Assembly (NCBI RefSeq): GCF_000969645.2
Contig: NZ_CP014222.1
Location: 1,987,740-2,051,739 of the forward strand
Source: Janthinobacterium sp. B9-8
GTDB lineage: Bacteria > Pseudomonadota > Gammaproteobacteria > Burkholderiales > Chitinibacteraceae
Direction of reading: 5' to 3'
Length of the DNA: 64,000 nucleotides
The notes under the pieces are model-generated. The model was not told the DNA's origin and did no database searches. It saw only the letters and a program-made list of their open reading frames with translations. The translations under genes and the position numbers were made by a program. Below, piece by piece: positions 11,501 through 18,346 of this stretch (positions are counted from its first letter, which is position 1; each line of letters opens with the position of its first letter).

Positions 11501-12471
11501 ATGATCAGATTGGCGATATGTACGGGGAGTCCAATAGCCTGTGGACTAACGAAAAAACAGAAGGCACAGTGATTGATCTGCAATTGGGTGGTGGAGCCGT
11601 AGCGGGCGCACCGAATCCAAACCCTGGCCAGCGCTTCCAGTACACCCAATCTGTAAATCAAGTGATTGATGCAGGCGGCGGCAACGATTACGTTGAATCG
11701 GGCCGTGGCGATGATGTCATTTATGCAGGTGATAGCGATTCTGCCGGCTACAAGTTTGCAGATATCCTCGGCCACAAACTAATGACACTGGATCTGGGCT
11801 CTTTAGTTGACTCAAGCACCCAGCTATTTAGCGCAGCAGTTGGCGTAAGCAATCCTAAGGCCGATGTGGTCAACGGCGGCAGCGGCAACGACGCCATCTT
11901 TGGTCAGGCGGGCGTGGATCTGCTCTATGGCCATACCGGCAACGACTATCTGGATGGGGGTAACGATAACGACGCCTTACGCGGCGGCTTGGGCAATGAT
12001 GTACTGCGCGGCGGTTCGGGTAATGATGTGCTTAAGGGTGACGCAGGAGATGATACTTTCCTCTGGATGCCGGGCGATCAAGCGGTTACACGAGGCGCTA
12101 CAGCAGCAGGCTCTGGCAATGAGTTCGGCATTGGTGCCAATGTAAACGTGGTAAAAACAGCCACGGATGTGGTGATGGATTTCAATCAGAACACCACAGC
12201 AGGCAACAACGATAAGCTGGATATGCGTGATCTGCTGATTGGCGAAACCCATGGCAGCAACGATATTGGCAACTTGCTGAACTACCTGCATGTTGAAAAA
12301 TCAGGCAGCAGCACCGTAATTCACGTCAGTACCGCAGGTGAATTTAACGGCGGCTATAACGCAGCAAAAGAAGATCAAACCATTATTCTGCAAGGGGTTG
12401 ATCTGACTGGTGCGACTGATGCCGACATTCTGAAAAATCTATTGCAAAACAATAAGCTAATTGTTGATTAA
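2530..12471 (+). CDS. Giant type I-secreted RTX adhesin with LapA-like retention module
   Basis: A 3,313-residue surface protein with no N-terminal signal peptide and a C-terminal type I secretion region. Residues 1-135 look like a retention module that plugs the outer-membrane pore. It contains TAAG at 117-120 followed by LSG and FVQLLRIAEG, the di-alanine site cut by LapG-type proteases in LapA adhesins. Residues about 178-450 are three cadherin/Ig-like repeats. Residues about 459-2419 are 19 VCBS-type repeats of about 100 residues. Then follow a cadherin-like domain, a PA14-like domain (about 2566-2729), another VCBS-like domain, and glycine/aspartate RTX calcium-binding nonapeptides (about 3044-3177, GGSGNDVL type). 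The C-terminus is the secretion signal. It probably mediates attachment or biofilm formation. Its transporter (LapBCE-like) and LapD/LapG are not in the window. Confidence 0.93.
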   Translation: MAEQINTTKPHATIVQIDGKAYLRDASGNIIPLKEGQKLDEQQILVTTADGHVQLQLPNGELVDIGPARTVQIDAELLGVSPVDTTSAAIKALEASAANIASALADGRDLSTELEATAAGLSGAAAGEGHSFVQLLRIAEGVNPLAFNFAAGQQTTTDLPLNQGAAQETPAQESIQAINDAVTLDEDGESRINVLGNDVGSGLTVSTATATNGSIVINPDGTLTYKPNANFNGTDQITYTIINTNGSSSTATVAVTVNPVNDLPNPVDSNGNPLTVPVQITTKEDTPIAGKVTATDPDGDPLTFTPKDQPTHGTVTVNPDGSYVYTPAPDYNGKDSFTVTVSDGKGGTAIITVDVTVDPVNDAPVGANQTITTPEDTPITGKLVATDKDGDPLTFVAKDQPTHGTVTVKPDGSYEYTPAPDYNGKDSFTVTVSDGKGGTAIITVDVGITPADDPANISGNDQGTVQEDGVLIANGKLTVSDKDAGQSEIKPQTVTNEYGTFSIAKDGTWSFTLDNAANAVQSLSDKDSLNKTYLVESLDGTKHNVVITINGKDDAAEITPSKPGDDAGQVKEDSVLTTGGTLLVNDKDAGQSSFQAQTDAAGTYGKFSIGTDGKWTYALNNAAANVQALAEGETKTETFVVKSADGTTSSVVVTIVGTNDAAIITPSKQGDDEGLVKEDTLLTATGTLLVSDKDAGQSSFQAQTDTSGTYGKFSIGTDGKWTYTLNNNDPIVQALKDGDVKTETFTVKSADGTTSTVTVTVNGTNESATVGHGAVQEDTVQSSTGTLTATGGATFVPQTDATGTYGKLTLGSDGKWTYTLNNSADNVQALKTGEFKTESFNVTLSDGTQTTITIDVQGLDDKAVITPSKPGDDAGSVKEDTTLTTSGTLLVNDKDAGQSSFQAQTDTSGTYGKFSIGTDGKWTYALNNAAANVQALAEGETKTETFTVKSADGTTSSVVVTVVGTDDAAVITPSKPGDDAGSVKEDTKLTTSGVLLVNDKDAGQSSFQAQTDATGTYGKFSIGTDGKWTYALNNAAANVQALAEGETKTETFTVKSADGTTSSVVVTIVGTNDAAVITPSKPGNDAGQVKEDSVLTTGGTLLVNDKDAGQSSFQAQTDTSGAYGKFSIGTDGKWTYTLNNNDPIVQALKDGDVKTETFTVKSADGTTSTVTVTVNGTNESATVGHGAVQEDTVQNSSGTLTATGGATFVPQTDAAGTYGKLTLGSDGKWTYTLNNSADNVQALKTGEFKTESFNVTLSDGTQTTITIDVQGLDDKAVITPSKPGDDAGSVKEDTTLTTSGVLLVNDKDAGQSSFQAQTDTNGTYGKFSIGTDGKWTYALNNAAANVQALAEGETKTETFTVKSADGSTSSVIVTVVGTNDAAVITPSKQGDDEGLVKEDTKLTATGTLLVNDKDAGQSSFQAQTDTSGTYGKFSIGTDGKWTYTLNNNDPIVQALKDGDVKTETFTVKSADGTTSTVTVTINGTNESATVGHGAVQEDTVQSSTGTLTATGGATFVPQTDAAGTYGKLTLGSDGKWTYTLNNSADNVQALKTSEFKTESFNVTLSDGTKTTITIDVQGLDDKAIITPSKPGDDAGQVKEDSVLTTGGTLLVNDKDAGQSSFQAQTDAAGTYGKFSIGTDGKWTYALNNAAANVQALAEGETKTETFVVKSADGTTSNIVVTVVGTNDAAVITPSKQGDDEGLVKEDTKLTATGTLLVSDKDAGQASFQAQTDTSGTYGKFSIGTDGKWTYALNNAAANVQALAEGETKTETFAVKSADGTTSSVVVTVVGTNDAAIITPSKPGDDAGQVKEDSVLTTGGTLLVNDKDAGQSSFQAQTDAAGTYGKFSIGTDGKWTYALNNAAANVQALAEGETKTETFVVKSADGTTSSVVVTIVGTNDAAIITPSKQGDDEGLVKEDTLLTATGTLLVSDKDAGQSSFQAQTDTSGTYGKFSIGTDGKWTYTLNNNDPIVQALKDGDVKTETFTVKSADGTTSTVTVTVNGTNESATVGHGAVQEDTVQSSSGTLTATGGATFVPQTDAAGTYGKLTLGSDGKWTYTLNNSADNVQALKTGEFKTESFNVTLSDGTKTTITIDVQGLDDKAIITPSKPGDNAGQVKEDSVLTTGGTLLVNDKDAGQSSFQAQTDAAGTYGKFSIGTDGKWTYALNNAAANVQALAEGETKTETFTVKSADGTTSSVVVTVVGTNDVAIITPSKPGDDAGSVKEDTKLTTSGILLVNDKDAGQSNFQAQTDAAGTYGKFSIGTDGKWTYALNNAAANVQALAEGETKTETFAVKSADGTTSSVVVTVVGTNDAAIITPSKQGDDEGLVKEDTLLTTKGILLVSDKDAGQASFQAQTDTTGVYGKFSIGADGKWAYVLNNTAANVQALNEGETKTETFVVMSADGTTSNVVITVKGTNDTPSSTGGSVSGSEDTAYAFTWNDFNADSVANSLSIKLSSLPADGVLQYNGVTITNPSQFTISKADIDAGKLTFVPDANESGSNSFSTAGVGDQKSDYAKFDYQVSDGGLNSAKVSMVVDIKPVADIPVISIGGISLVNGSTSTVTPPKGDGLTQQYYAPDANDNLNTTTARTPTHIEAELEGKVPTSTTIVSTADVYVPAGASAPTGIATDSAYRVSGLVYMEEGKTYTFSGYVDDTSLLKIGGKELMNRPYDGYGNFTATPFVAGKSGYYTVEFIVYNASNVGAMDLNVSVNGAAAIDFNATNFSIYSSLAQLESKGGLHSNLVATGDGGYYPQGISGQEDSFIKLFGLAAKLSDTDGSESLQSLSLTELKAGSTVYDGVRTFNVVSDGGALNLTGWDLNNLQIKPPLNFFGEYKVGLQAVSIENSTGQTATNNAYVSIQVANTNDVPTTSDDSATIREDSTPNPITGNVLSNDVDVDGDKLVVQAINNNATNVGKAISGQFGLLTINADGSYSYTLDNSNPRVNALNDRDTLSEKFSYTVSDGKGGTSTATLTINIQGNTDPVVIMGSSFNDQIGDMYGESNSLWTNEKTEGTVIDLQLGGGAVAGAPNPNPGQRFQYTQSVNQVIDAGGGNDYVESGRGDDVIYAGDSDSAGYKFADILGHKLMTLDLGSLVDSSTQLFSAAVGVSNPKADVVNGGSGNDAIFGQAGVDLLYGHTGNDYLDGGNDNDALRGGLGNDVLRGGSGNDVLKGDAGDDTFLWMPGDQAVTRGATAAGSGNEFGIGANVNVVKTATDVVMDFNQNTTAGNNDKLDMRDLLIGETHGSNDIGNLLNYLHVEKSGSSTVIHVSTAGEFNGGYNAAKEDQTIILQGVDLTGATDADILKNLLQNNKLIVD
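3901..9790 (+). repeat. Array of 19 VCBS-type repeats, near-identical at DNA level
   Basis: Nineteen units of about 300-312 bases can be counted from the recurring VKED/VQED and KWTY motifs; the first unit is divergent. There are three flavours: GDDAG.VKED units, GDDEGLVKED units, and GHGAVQEDTVQ units that always follow a unit ending NGTNESATV. The flavours recur in ordered blocks, so the array grew by multi-unit duplication. By eye, 4201-4847 and 7918-8564 are identical over 647 bases. Confidence 0.9.
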
Positions 12472-12490
12472 GCTTTAAACAGTGCATAGC

Positions 12491-12519
12491 AAACGGCTCC
12501 TGATGGAGCCGTTTTTTTT
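12491..12519 (+). terminator. Intrinsic terminator after the giant adhesin
   Basis: A ten-base perfect stem (AAACGGCTCC at 12491-12500, GGAGCCGTTT at 12505-12514) with a TGAT loop is followed by a T-run to 12519. It lies 20 bases after the adhesin stop codon. Confidence 0.9.
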
Positions 12520-12750
12520 ATGGTCATTAACAATAAAATCCGCACAAAAAATCAATCACACAATCGCTGACAAAACTAAATAACAAATGTAAGAAATATG
12601 AAGCTTTTATTTCATTTAAGCAGGTTAAGATCTCTCCCCTGATCTGCAAACACCTGAAATGCAATGCCAATATCAAGCTGCACAAGCTGACTCAACACCC
12701 GATATAACGCCATTAAACCGACCCCGAAGTCTGCTAAACACGAGATCGCA

Positions 12751-13263
12751 ATGACCCAACCAGCATTTAACCGCGTTTTTAATGTGTTATTTCTTTGCAC
12801 CGCCAATTCAGCACGCAGCATCATGTCGGAAGGCCTGCTCAATGTACTGGGGCATGGGCGTTTTAATGCCTATAGCGCAGGTACACATCCCAGCGGGCAA
12901 GTCAGCCCATACGCCATTGAGCTACTTCAGTCACTGGGCTATGACACCCGCGATTTACACTCTAAATCATGGAGAGAATTTGAAGGTCACCTCGCCCCAC
13001 AGATGGATATCGTGATTACCGTCTGTGATAAAGCCCATGGAGAAATATGCCCTAGCTGGCCAGGCCACCCCATCAGCGCACATTGGGGCTATGAAGACCC
13101 GCATGGTGAAACCGAAGCTGAAAAACACGCCTCATTTTGCAAAATATTTGCCCAAATCAAACGCCGGATTGATTTACTCGTTAGCCTGCCCTCAGAAAAA
13201 CTAGAGCATTTAACGCTAAATAGCACGGTACAGGAAATCGGCAAAATTTCAGTCTACCAATAA
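12751..13263 (+). CDS. arsC: ArsC-type arsenate reductase / low-molecular-weight tyrosine phosphatase
   Basis: A 170-residue cytosolic protein of the low-molecular-weight protein tyrosine phosphatase fold. The CX5R active-site loop CTANSARS begins at C16, with R22. Later VCDKAHGEICPSWPG and the HWGYEDPHG segment carry the second cysteines and the Asp-Pro loop typical of the thioredoxin- or glutaredoxin-coupled arsenate reductases of this fold. It would reduce arsenate to arsenite, or dephosphorylate a protein tyrosine. No arsR, arsB or acr3 gene is adjacent, so arsenic resistance is not shown by context. It is convergent with the FUSC gene, five bases apart. Confidence 0.85.
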   Translation: MTQPAFNRVFNVLFLCTANSARSIMSEGLLNVLGHGRFNAYSAGTHPSGQVSPYAIELLQSLGYDTRDLHSKSWREFEGHLAPQMDIVITVCDKAHGEICPSWPGHPISAHWGYEDPHGETEAEKHASFCKIFAQIKRRIDLLVSLPSEKLEHLTLNSTVQEIGKISVYQ

Positions 13264-13268
13264 ACAGA

Positions 13269-14327
13269 TCAATCCCGCCCACGCATGGCCGCCTCTTGAG
13301 ACAAAGCCAGCAAAGTGCGCTGTGTAGCCAAAATAGCAGGCATTAACAGCAAGAGCTCATCACACAAACGGGTGGTGGTTTGGCTAAGCTCGGCACTCAG
13401 CCAATCGCACGCTCCCGGCGTTTGAGCTTTAAGCAAAGGCGCAGGCAGCACATTCAGCAGTAAATCCGGATGTAAAAAACGAATACCGTGCGCAGCGCGA
13501 AACAAAGCCTTCACGATCGCCTGCCGCTGCTGTCCGCCATCTGCCAATACTGCCGTTGTATCAGCAATATCATCCATTCGATCAAATAAGCTATACAGGG
13601 TGCGCTGGCAACGCTGAATCGATTCAAAACTCACTCCACTTTGCTCGCACTCGCTCGCTGCTGCCGAAATCAATCCCCGCATCGTTACCAGCCGTGCATT
13701 AAAGCGCCCGAGCGCCACTCCCATATCCAGCGGTACACGCCGCGCAATATGGCTATAAATCAGTGCCGATTCACGCAAATTATCCGACAATAAAAAGCGC
13801 CAATGATCCAGCGCCCGCTGCGGGAATAAAGACGCCGCCATCATCGCAATCAAGGAGCCCAAAGCCACATTGGCCGTGCGCCAAAGCGACTCATCCACCG
13901 TGCCATCCCCTACCCCCGCCACAATTACCAGCGTAATCCCCACAGTCAGCGCGGTATAACCCGCCTTATCAATAGCATGGTAGGCGCTTAATAAAATCAC
14001 CAAAGACATCCAGCTGAAAGCAAGCAAGGGCGAAACGCTATAGAGAGCCAAAGCCAACAAACCCGCCAGCGCGCCCACCGTGGTCCCCACCGTCCTCTGC
14101 CTCGTCTTTTGCGCCACCGCCCCCAAATGCGGCACATTGCCCAGCATCACCACAATCGTCACCAGCATCCAGCTGCCGTGCTGAATAGGGAAACTCAAAT
14201 TAATCACCAGCCCAAAAATAAAAGCCAAAGTCACCCGCAAAGCATGAATCTGGCGATGATGCTGGTAAAGAAATAAAGGATTTTTTACCGCGCGCCACGG
14301 CGCAGTCAGGAATCGAGCTAGTTTCAT
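13269..14327 (-). CDS. FUSC-family inner-membrane protein (aromatic acid exporter-like)
   Basis: A 352-residue protein with several hydrophobic segments in the first 170 residues (for example VTLAFIFGLVINLSF and LLALALYSVSPLLAFSWMSL), followed by a largely soluble helical half. This is the layout of FUSC (fusaric acid resistance/AaeB-like) proteins. It carries the usual GTTVGALAGLLAL stretch after a QRTVGT motif. Family members are inner-membrane components proposed to export aromatic acids or related compounds. The length is that of the half-size single-unit members. No membrane fusion partner is adjacent, so the substrate is unknown. Confidence 0.8.
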   Translation of the reverse strand: MKLARFLTAPWRAVKNPLFLYQHHRQIHALRVTLAFIFGLVINLSFPIQHGSWMLVTIVVMLGNVPHLGAVAQKTRQRTVGTTVGALAGLLALALYSVSPLLAFSWMSLVILLSAYHAIDKAGYTALTVGITLVIVAGVGDGTVDESLWRTANVALGSLIAMMAASLFPQRALDHWRFLLSDNLRESALIYSHIARRVPLDMGVALGRFNARLVTMRGLISAAASECEQSGVSFESIQRCQRTLYSLFDRMDDIADTTAVLADGGQQRQAIVKALFRAAHGIRFLHPDLLLNVLPAPLLKAQTPGACDWLSAELSQTTTRLCDELLLLMPAILATQRTLLALSQEAAMRGRD

Positions 14328-14496
14328 AAGCCTTACTATAACAAAGCAGGCTATGAGTAGAGAAGATGGCGTGATTTATCGCTCTGGTGCACGGCATAAA
14401 TTACACCATTCACAAACGAAGCTTTTCAAATGATCGGGCATTCCTGATATTAAGCAGCCCCACCAATAAACAACACCCCTGCAAACGATAGCGAGT

Positions 14497-14533
14497 ATAA
14501 AAAACGCGAGTGGCAGAATGCCACATCGCGTTT
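14497..14533 (-). terminator. Intrinsic terminator for the lipoprotein gene
   Basis: Read on the minus strand, arms AACGCG and CGCGTT with an inner GTGGC/GCCAC pairing form an imperfect hairpin followed by a T-run. It lies about 25 bases after the stop codon at 14559. Confidence 0.75.
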
Positions 14534-14558
14534 ATTCAAAAGCCATACACTTAGATAA

Positions 14559-15884
14559 TTAAAATACTTTGCTTGCTTTAATGTCGTAAGGATAGTTACC
14601 TTCACACATGCTAGGCTTGCTGCGCTTTTCAGTGCGGGTATACGTCCCTGATAAGGTTTTGGTATTCAAATCCAGATTAAGATCTTGTGACCATGTCATT
14701 AGACCAACACCACTGGCATTATCAAATGCTTCGAATTTAAAATTATTAAGTGCCATTTTTCCAGGATAATTAACTGCAATATCTGCAACCTTACTACCAT
14801 CCCAAACCCGGTAAATACCTTGGCCATTAGCCTCTGGCTTAAACAGCCACGTAAAACCTACAGTTGAACCTGCTAAATTATAATCACACGCAGTTTGAGT
14901 AGGTACGGATTTACTTTGCTGACCAATTAATAACCCGGTCCACATATCGTAGCTACCATAGCGCTTACCATTTTTACGGGCGCCAACGATATCAAAAGTG
15001 CGCTTTTGTTCCAGCACCAACTTACCTGCATCATTAAAATCCTGATCTAACGTTTCTCGTTTTACATAACCCAGCTTAGGAATATGCCAACGTTTTTCAG
15101 TCCAAACAGTGCGCCCAGTTCCCCCTTTATTTTTATAACTGGCATTTGTTTTTTCCTCAGACACACACGCAACTAAAGTGCCCAATTTAGTCGCAACAGA
15201 TTCACGGCCTAAGAATCGATATTCAGATTTAAGGCTTTCTGCCCCGATCGCACCGCCCAACCAATCAGCGCTTACTGTGCGATTGTGTTCAAAGCTTTTA
15301 GGCTGATCTTTTACCAAATCATCGATCAGCATTTCGCTGGTCGCACTCGCAGCAACACGTTTTTTCAACCAATAATTCTCTTTGCCATTTTGATCTATTG
15401 CTACTTCAGACCAGCCCAACATCTTTTTACGATCTGGCGAAGAATAATCCATAGCCAAAATAGTTAATGGATATTTAGTAGCCTCAGCATGATTCGTTGA
15501 ATCTTCGTTAATAATATATTCACTGGGAGTTTGTAATACCGATTCACCATCCACAGTCACAGCCTTGGTGTTGGCATCAAAATAATGTTTATAAATTCCA
15601 CCAGTCCAACCTTCAACAAACTTCTCTGTGCCTGACCAGTCAATTTTCTTACGGCCATCCCAAGTAAAAACAGCCAAATCGCCTTCAGCGCTATCGGTCA
15701 CTTTTAAATCAGCAGGCAAAGACAATGAAGCAATACATTGGCCTAATGTTTCTTTAGCTGGATCGACCGTCACATCAGATGTTGTTGCTGCGCCAGGTGC
15801 ATCATCACCACTGCCGCCACAAGCGGCTAAGACAAACGCCGCAGAAATAGCAAGGGCCATTGCACTATAAGAAATATTTTTCAT
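14559..15884 (-). CDS. Putative lipoprotein of unknown function
   Basis: A 441-residue protein with a clear lipoprotein signal peptide. A Lys-containing start and a hydrophobic stretch lead to the lipobox LAAC at residues 19-22, followed by GGSGDDAPG. It is expected to be anchored to the outer or inner membrane with its body in the periplasm or at the surface. The mature part has scattered Trp and Tyr and a few Cys residues (such as GQCIASLSLP and ACVSEEK) but no domain I recognise. An intrinsic terminator follows it, and the 5' side borders an AT-rich region, so it is probably monocistronic. Confidence 0.8.
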   Translation of the reverse strand: MKNISYSAMALAISAAFVLAACGGSGDDAPGAATTSDVTVDPAKETLGQCIASLSLPADLKVTDSAEGDLAVFTWDGRKKIDWSGTEKFVEGWTGGIYKHYFDANTKAVTVDGESVLQTPSEYIINEDSTNHAEATKYPLTILAMDYSSPDRKKMLGWSEVAIDQNGKENYWLKKRVAASATSEMLIDDLVKDQPKSFEHNRTVSADWLGGAIGAESLKSEYRFLGRESVATKLGTLVACVSEEKTNASYKNKGGTGRTVWTEKRWHIPKLGYVKRETLDQDFNDAGKLVLEQKRTFDIVGARKNGKRYGSYDMWTGLLIGQQSKSVPTQTACDYNLAGSTVGFTWLFKPEANGQGIYRVWDGSKVADIAVNYPGKMALNNFKFEAFDNASGVGLMTWSQDLNLDLNTKTLSGTYTRTEKRSKPSMCEGNYPYDIKASKVF

Positions 15885-16063
15885 ATTAACCGCTTATCGA
15901 GAAAATTTTGAGTAAGGCTTGAATTATCTCAAATAATGTTTTGTAAGTATATGACGTTATGCTTTACTACTGCTTTTTGTCAAAATCTCTGAAAATTTGC
16001 ATAAAATGCCACTCAGCGCGCCCATTTTCGGCGACTCGGCAATATAGTAAGCGGCTTCACCAC

Positions 16064-16558
16064 TCAGGCTTGCGCCAACTCATCAACCTTAACCAAATAC
16101 AAAAGTGTAAAAGCAATAATCATCACCACTCTAAAAGCTGATTGTTGCCCATTCCAGATCGCAGATTGCCACATTAAAAACCACTCCCCACCTATTGCAA
16201 TAAACCCAAGGAACCACAAAATAATTCCAAGGGTCAGCCCTGCAATAGCAGGCCCCTTCGCCTTATTAAAAGCAGCAATATCTTTAATTGCCATCAGCAA
16301 ACGAAAGCCCCCTGCCCAACATAAAATAGCCACTGCCCATTCAATAAAAATCAAAAAATGATATGCAGTACGATGTACAACAGGCGATTCAATAGATCGC
16401 CACATCACGCTATTATCAGGAAACGTTGTATCCATTTTTAAAACATGATTTACAAATCGATAATTAGACTGATAATCCATTAAATTATTAAGCGCCACTA
16501 AAGAAACAAAAAAAGCAACGGCCCAAACAAGGGCAACTTTTGAGAGTCTGGTATACAT
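16064..16558 (-). CDS. DUF2165-family small integral membrane protein
   Basis: A 164-residue polytopic membrane protein with four predicted transmembrane segments: around residues 7-25, 67-88, 103-125 and 140-158. The motif pattern (LVALNNLMDYQSNYRFVNHV, then MDTTFP, W/R-rich loop, GGEWFLMWQS) matches the DUF2165 family (COG5477). No biochemical role is known for it. It stands alone between the lipoprotein gene and a gap carrying a prophage-like scar. Confidence 0.85.
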   Translation of the reverse strand: MYTRLSKVALVWAVAFFVSLVALNNLMDYQSNYRFVNHVLKMDTTFPDNSVMWRSIESPVVHRTAYHFLIFIEWAVAILCWAGGFRLLMAIKDIAAFNKAKGPAIAGLTLGIILWFLGFIAIGGEWFLMWQSAIWNGQQSAFRVVMIIAFTLLYLVKVDELAQA

Positions 16559-16684
16559 TGAATCCTCGGGAATCAGGCTGGAAAAAGTGTTTCAAACAAG
16601 TACCTTCAGTCTACATTTTGCAAAGATAAAAACATAGACTGCAGAAATATTTTGTAATAAATCAGAAAGAAAAAGAATACGATA

Positions 16685-16770
16685 ACGAGCCTGAGAGGCT
16701 CCGTTAAAGTAAACACCCCCATCGATCGCGCCCATAAAAAAGCCAGCCGAAGATGGCTGGTTTTGTGTGT
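16685..16770 (-). repeat. Scar resembling the 5' end of the prophage's largest gene
   Basis: Read on the minus strand there is a hairpin (CCAGCC at 16743-16748 pairing with GGCTGG at 16755-16760) with a T-run, then ATGGGCGCGATC and a start-like codon encoding MGVFTL. The same order occurs in the prophage at about 27,760-27,820, where the 2,605-residue protein starts MGVFSL. I estimate 85% identity over about 65 bases. After MGVFTLTEP the frame runs into another hairpin, so no gene remains. Confidence 0.6.
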
Positions 16771-16945
16771 GGGGACTATCGACAGCAAGGCCAGCCTATT
16801 CACGTAAGGCCAAAACCTCAAAACACAGAAAAAACTTTAGCCTTATCTCGCAAAATATTTCATCGAAATGTCGAGAATAATTTAACACTTGTAATTATAT
16901 TGATAGTCACTAGGCTTGTTATGTACACCTAGGAGCGCTTAAGCG

Positions 16946-17539
16946 ATGTTGGTATTAGAAAATGTGGGGGATACTTCAACAGTTGCTTTATATGGCCTTC
17001 ATCATGGTAACTGCTTTAACTGGGCAACCGGCTTGGCTCTCCCTCCAGGCAATCCACTTTGTAACGATTTAGCAGCACTCGCGGCAGCAAATCCAGCGGC
17101 CCCCTGTGCTGCTGTATTTACAAGGCTTCAGCACGTTCTCCCCGCTATAGTTTTCGATCACACCTTTCAGCCCATGGCTCAAAGTATGGATACTGGGGCA
17201 TGGTATATGTGCGTATTCATGATTGGGAATAATTTTATGGGGGGAGAAGAAGGACGAGAAGTCCATTTTGCCCGCTTATGCCAAGATGGCTTTTTTGGGC
17301 GACCAGCTGCAAATGTAGATTACCTAACTCGATGCCAATACAACCCAGTTCAAGATCGTTGGTATAGCCACAACCCCAATTCAGAACTGCTAACAGAATA
17401 TGTTCACGGTTACTATATGTTCTTCGTTAAGCGACCAATCATGGCAAAAAAAGCCACTGTTGCTGCTAAAAAAGGCGTCTCGACGTTTGACCGATCAAAA
17501 ATAAACCCCGCCTTTTTTAAGAAAACTTCAGCTGAATAA
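16946..17539 (+). CDS. Hypothetical protein, 197 residues
   Basis: A 197-residue protein with no signal peptide and no family I can name. It is rich in Cys, Trp and aromatic residues, with stretches such as HHGNCFNWATG, MDTGAWYMCVFMIGNNFMGG and YVHGYYMFFVKRP. It ends in a basic, lysine-rich tail (KKATVAAKKGV). An AGGAG at about 16931 lies before the ATG. The 387-base gap upstream holds the prophage-like scar and AT-rich sequence that could carry the promoter. No partner gene indicates its role. Confidence 0.65.
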   Translation: MLVLENVGDTSTVALYGLHHGNCFNWATGLALPPGNPLCNDLAALAAANPAAPCAAVFTRLQHVLPAIVFDHTFQPMAQSMDTGAWYMCVFMIGNNFMGGEEGREVHFARLCQDGFFGRPAANVDYLTRCQYNPVQDRWYSHNPNSELLTEYVHGYYMFFVKRPIMAKKATVAAKKGVSTFDRSKINPAFFKKTSAE

Positions 17540-17670
17540 CTCCCCTTTATTGATCTGTTATTAATTCCACCCCACATTTACTTACCACAAAATTTCTTAT
17601 TGATTTTAAACCAAACAAGAAAAGTGTGATAATTGTGAATTAATCACCTGTTTAGCATTCGGAAGGCTCC

Positions 17671-17883
17671 ATGAGCCACTTACGCCTATTATTTTTGCTC
17701 GCTACCAGCCTCTTAGTAAGCAATGTTGCAGCAAAGCAACCGACTCATCATCAAGCCACCATTCAACAGCCAGCAGAAGAGCCGCTTGTTAGATTGCTTG
17801 GCGTGAAACATGCCAATTTAATTACGGATCGTGTATTCAAGCAGATAAATATCTTTCAGATTCTTTGGTTTTGTTTTAATTAG
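17671..17883 (+). CDS. Small secreted or truncated protein
   Basis: A 70-residue frame with a good ribosome binding site (GGAAGG) and a convincing signal peptide: MSHLRLL, a hydrophobic core, then SNVAA at about residues 17-21 as a cleavage site. The mature part is only about 50 residues and ends abruptly in IFQILWFCFN, so it may be the remnant of a longer exported protein. No homologue is recognised. Confidence 0.5.
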   Translation: MSHLRLLFLLATSLLVSNVAAKQPTHHQATIQQPAEEPLVRLLGVKHANLITDRVFKQINIFQILWFCFN

Positions 17884-18040
17884 AAAATGATTGCTAATTG
17901 TTTGATATTAATCATAAATATCCATTTTTATTAAGTAAACTCGCGCGCATTAGTAGAAAACCTGTAAAGAAAATGAAAAATAATCGCAAAAAGGGCTTGC
18001 GCACCTCAGCTAACTTGATTATTATTCGGCCTCTTCTCGC

Positions 18041-18131
18041 GGAGAGATGGATGAGTGGCTTAAGTCGCACGCCTGGAAAGCGTGTATAGGTTAATAGCCT
18101 ATCGGGGGTTCGAATCCCCCTCTCTCCGCCA
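18041..18131 (+). tRNA. tRNA-Ser(GGA)
   Basis: A full class II tRNA with acceptor arms GGAGAGA and TCTCTCC, anticodon GGA at 18075-18077 inside a CTGGAAA loop, and an extended variable arm (ATAGGTTAATAGCCTAT). The T-arm is GGGGGTTCGAATCCCCC. CCA is encoded at 18129-18131. The gene is intact and the prophage starts just after it. Confidence 0.97.
18100..18131 (+). other. Probable left attachment site (attL) at the tRNA 3' end
   Basis: Host genes stop at this tRNA and phage-type genes start about 500 bases beyond it. The 3' half of a tRNA gene (T-arm to CCA) is the usual crossover segment for tyrosine integrases, and integration normally restores the tRNA, as seen here. The matching right copy is not in the window, so the exact core cannot be set. 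Confidence 0.5.
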
Positions 18132-18139
18132 CCAATACA

Positions 18140-18202
18140 AAGCCTTGATTTATCAAGGCTTCTTAAAAAAAGACCGACCTCAAATGAGGCGGTCTTTTTT
18201 TT
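18140..18202. terminator. Two hairpins after tRNA-Ser, the second a strong terminator
   Basis: A ten-base stem with almost no loop (18140-18149 with 18152-18161) is followed by a second hairpin. In the second, AAAGACCG and CCTCA (18169-18182, one bulged A) pair with TGAGG and CGGTCTTT (18185-18197), followed by a T-run. The second also has an A-run on its left side, so it could stop transcription from both directions at the host/prophage border. Confidence 0.85.
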
Positions 18203-18346
18203 CGGGGATAACTCAGGGATAACTTTGAGATCTCACCCTTCATTTCTTTCCAGCACTTTCCACACTTCTGGGCCAACGCATCGCAACTTAATTGAGTCGC
18301 CACAACGCGGCCAGCCTCCTAAGCTCTTTTCATTTAGGAAGCGTCT

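Noticed and set aside
12612..12842. 76-codon minus-strand frame overlapping the ArsC start
   Set aside because: No ribosome binding site, and it overlaps a well-supported gene on the other strand.
16606..16821. 71-codon minus-strand frame near the prophage-like scar
   Set aside because: It runs through two hairpins and a T-rich terminator-like stretch; the resemblance to another frame at 27,767-27,982 is due to the shared non-coding terminator region.
17898..18089. 63-codon plus-strand frame running into tRNA-Ser
   Set aside because: It extends into the tRNA gene and its basic composition comes from AT-rich spacer; no ribosome binding site.
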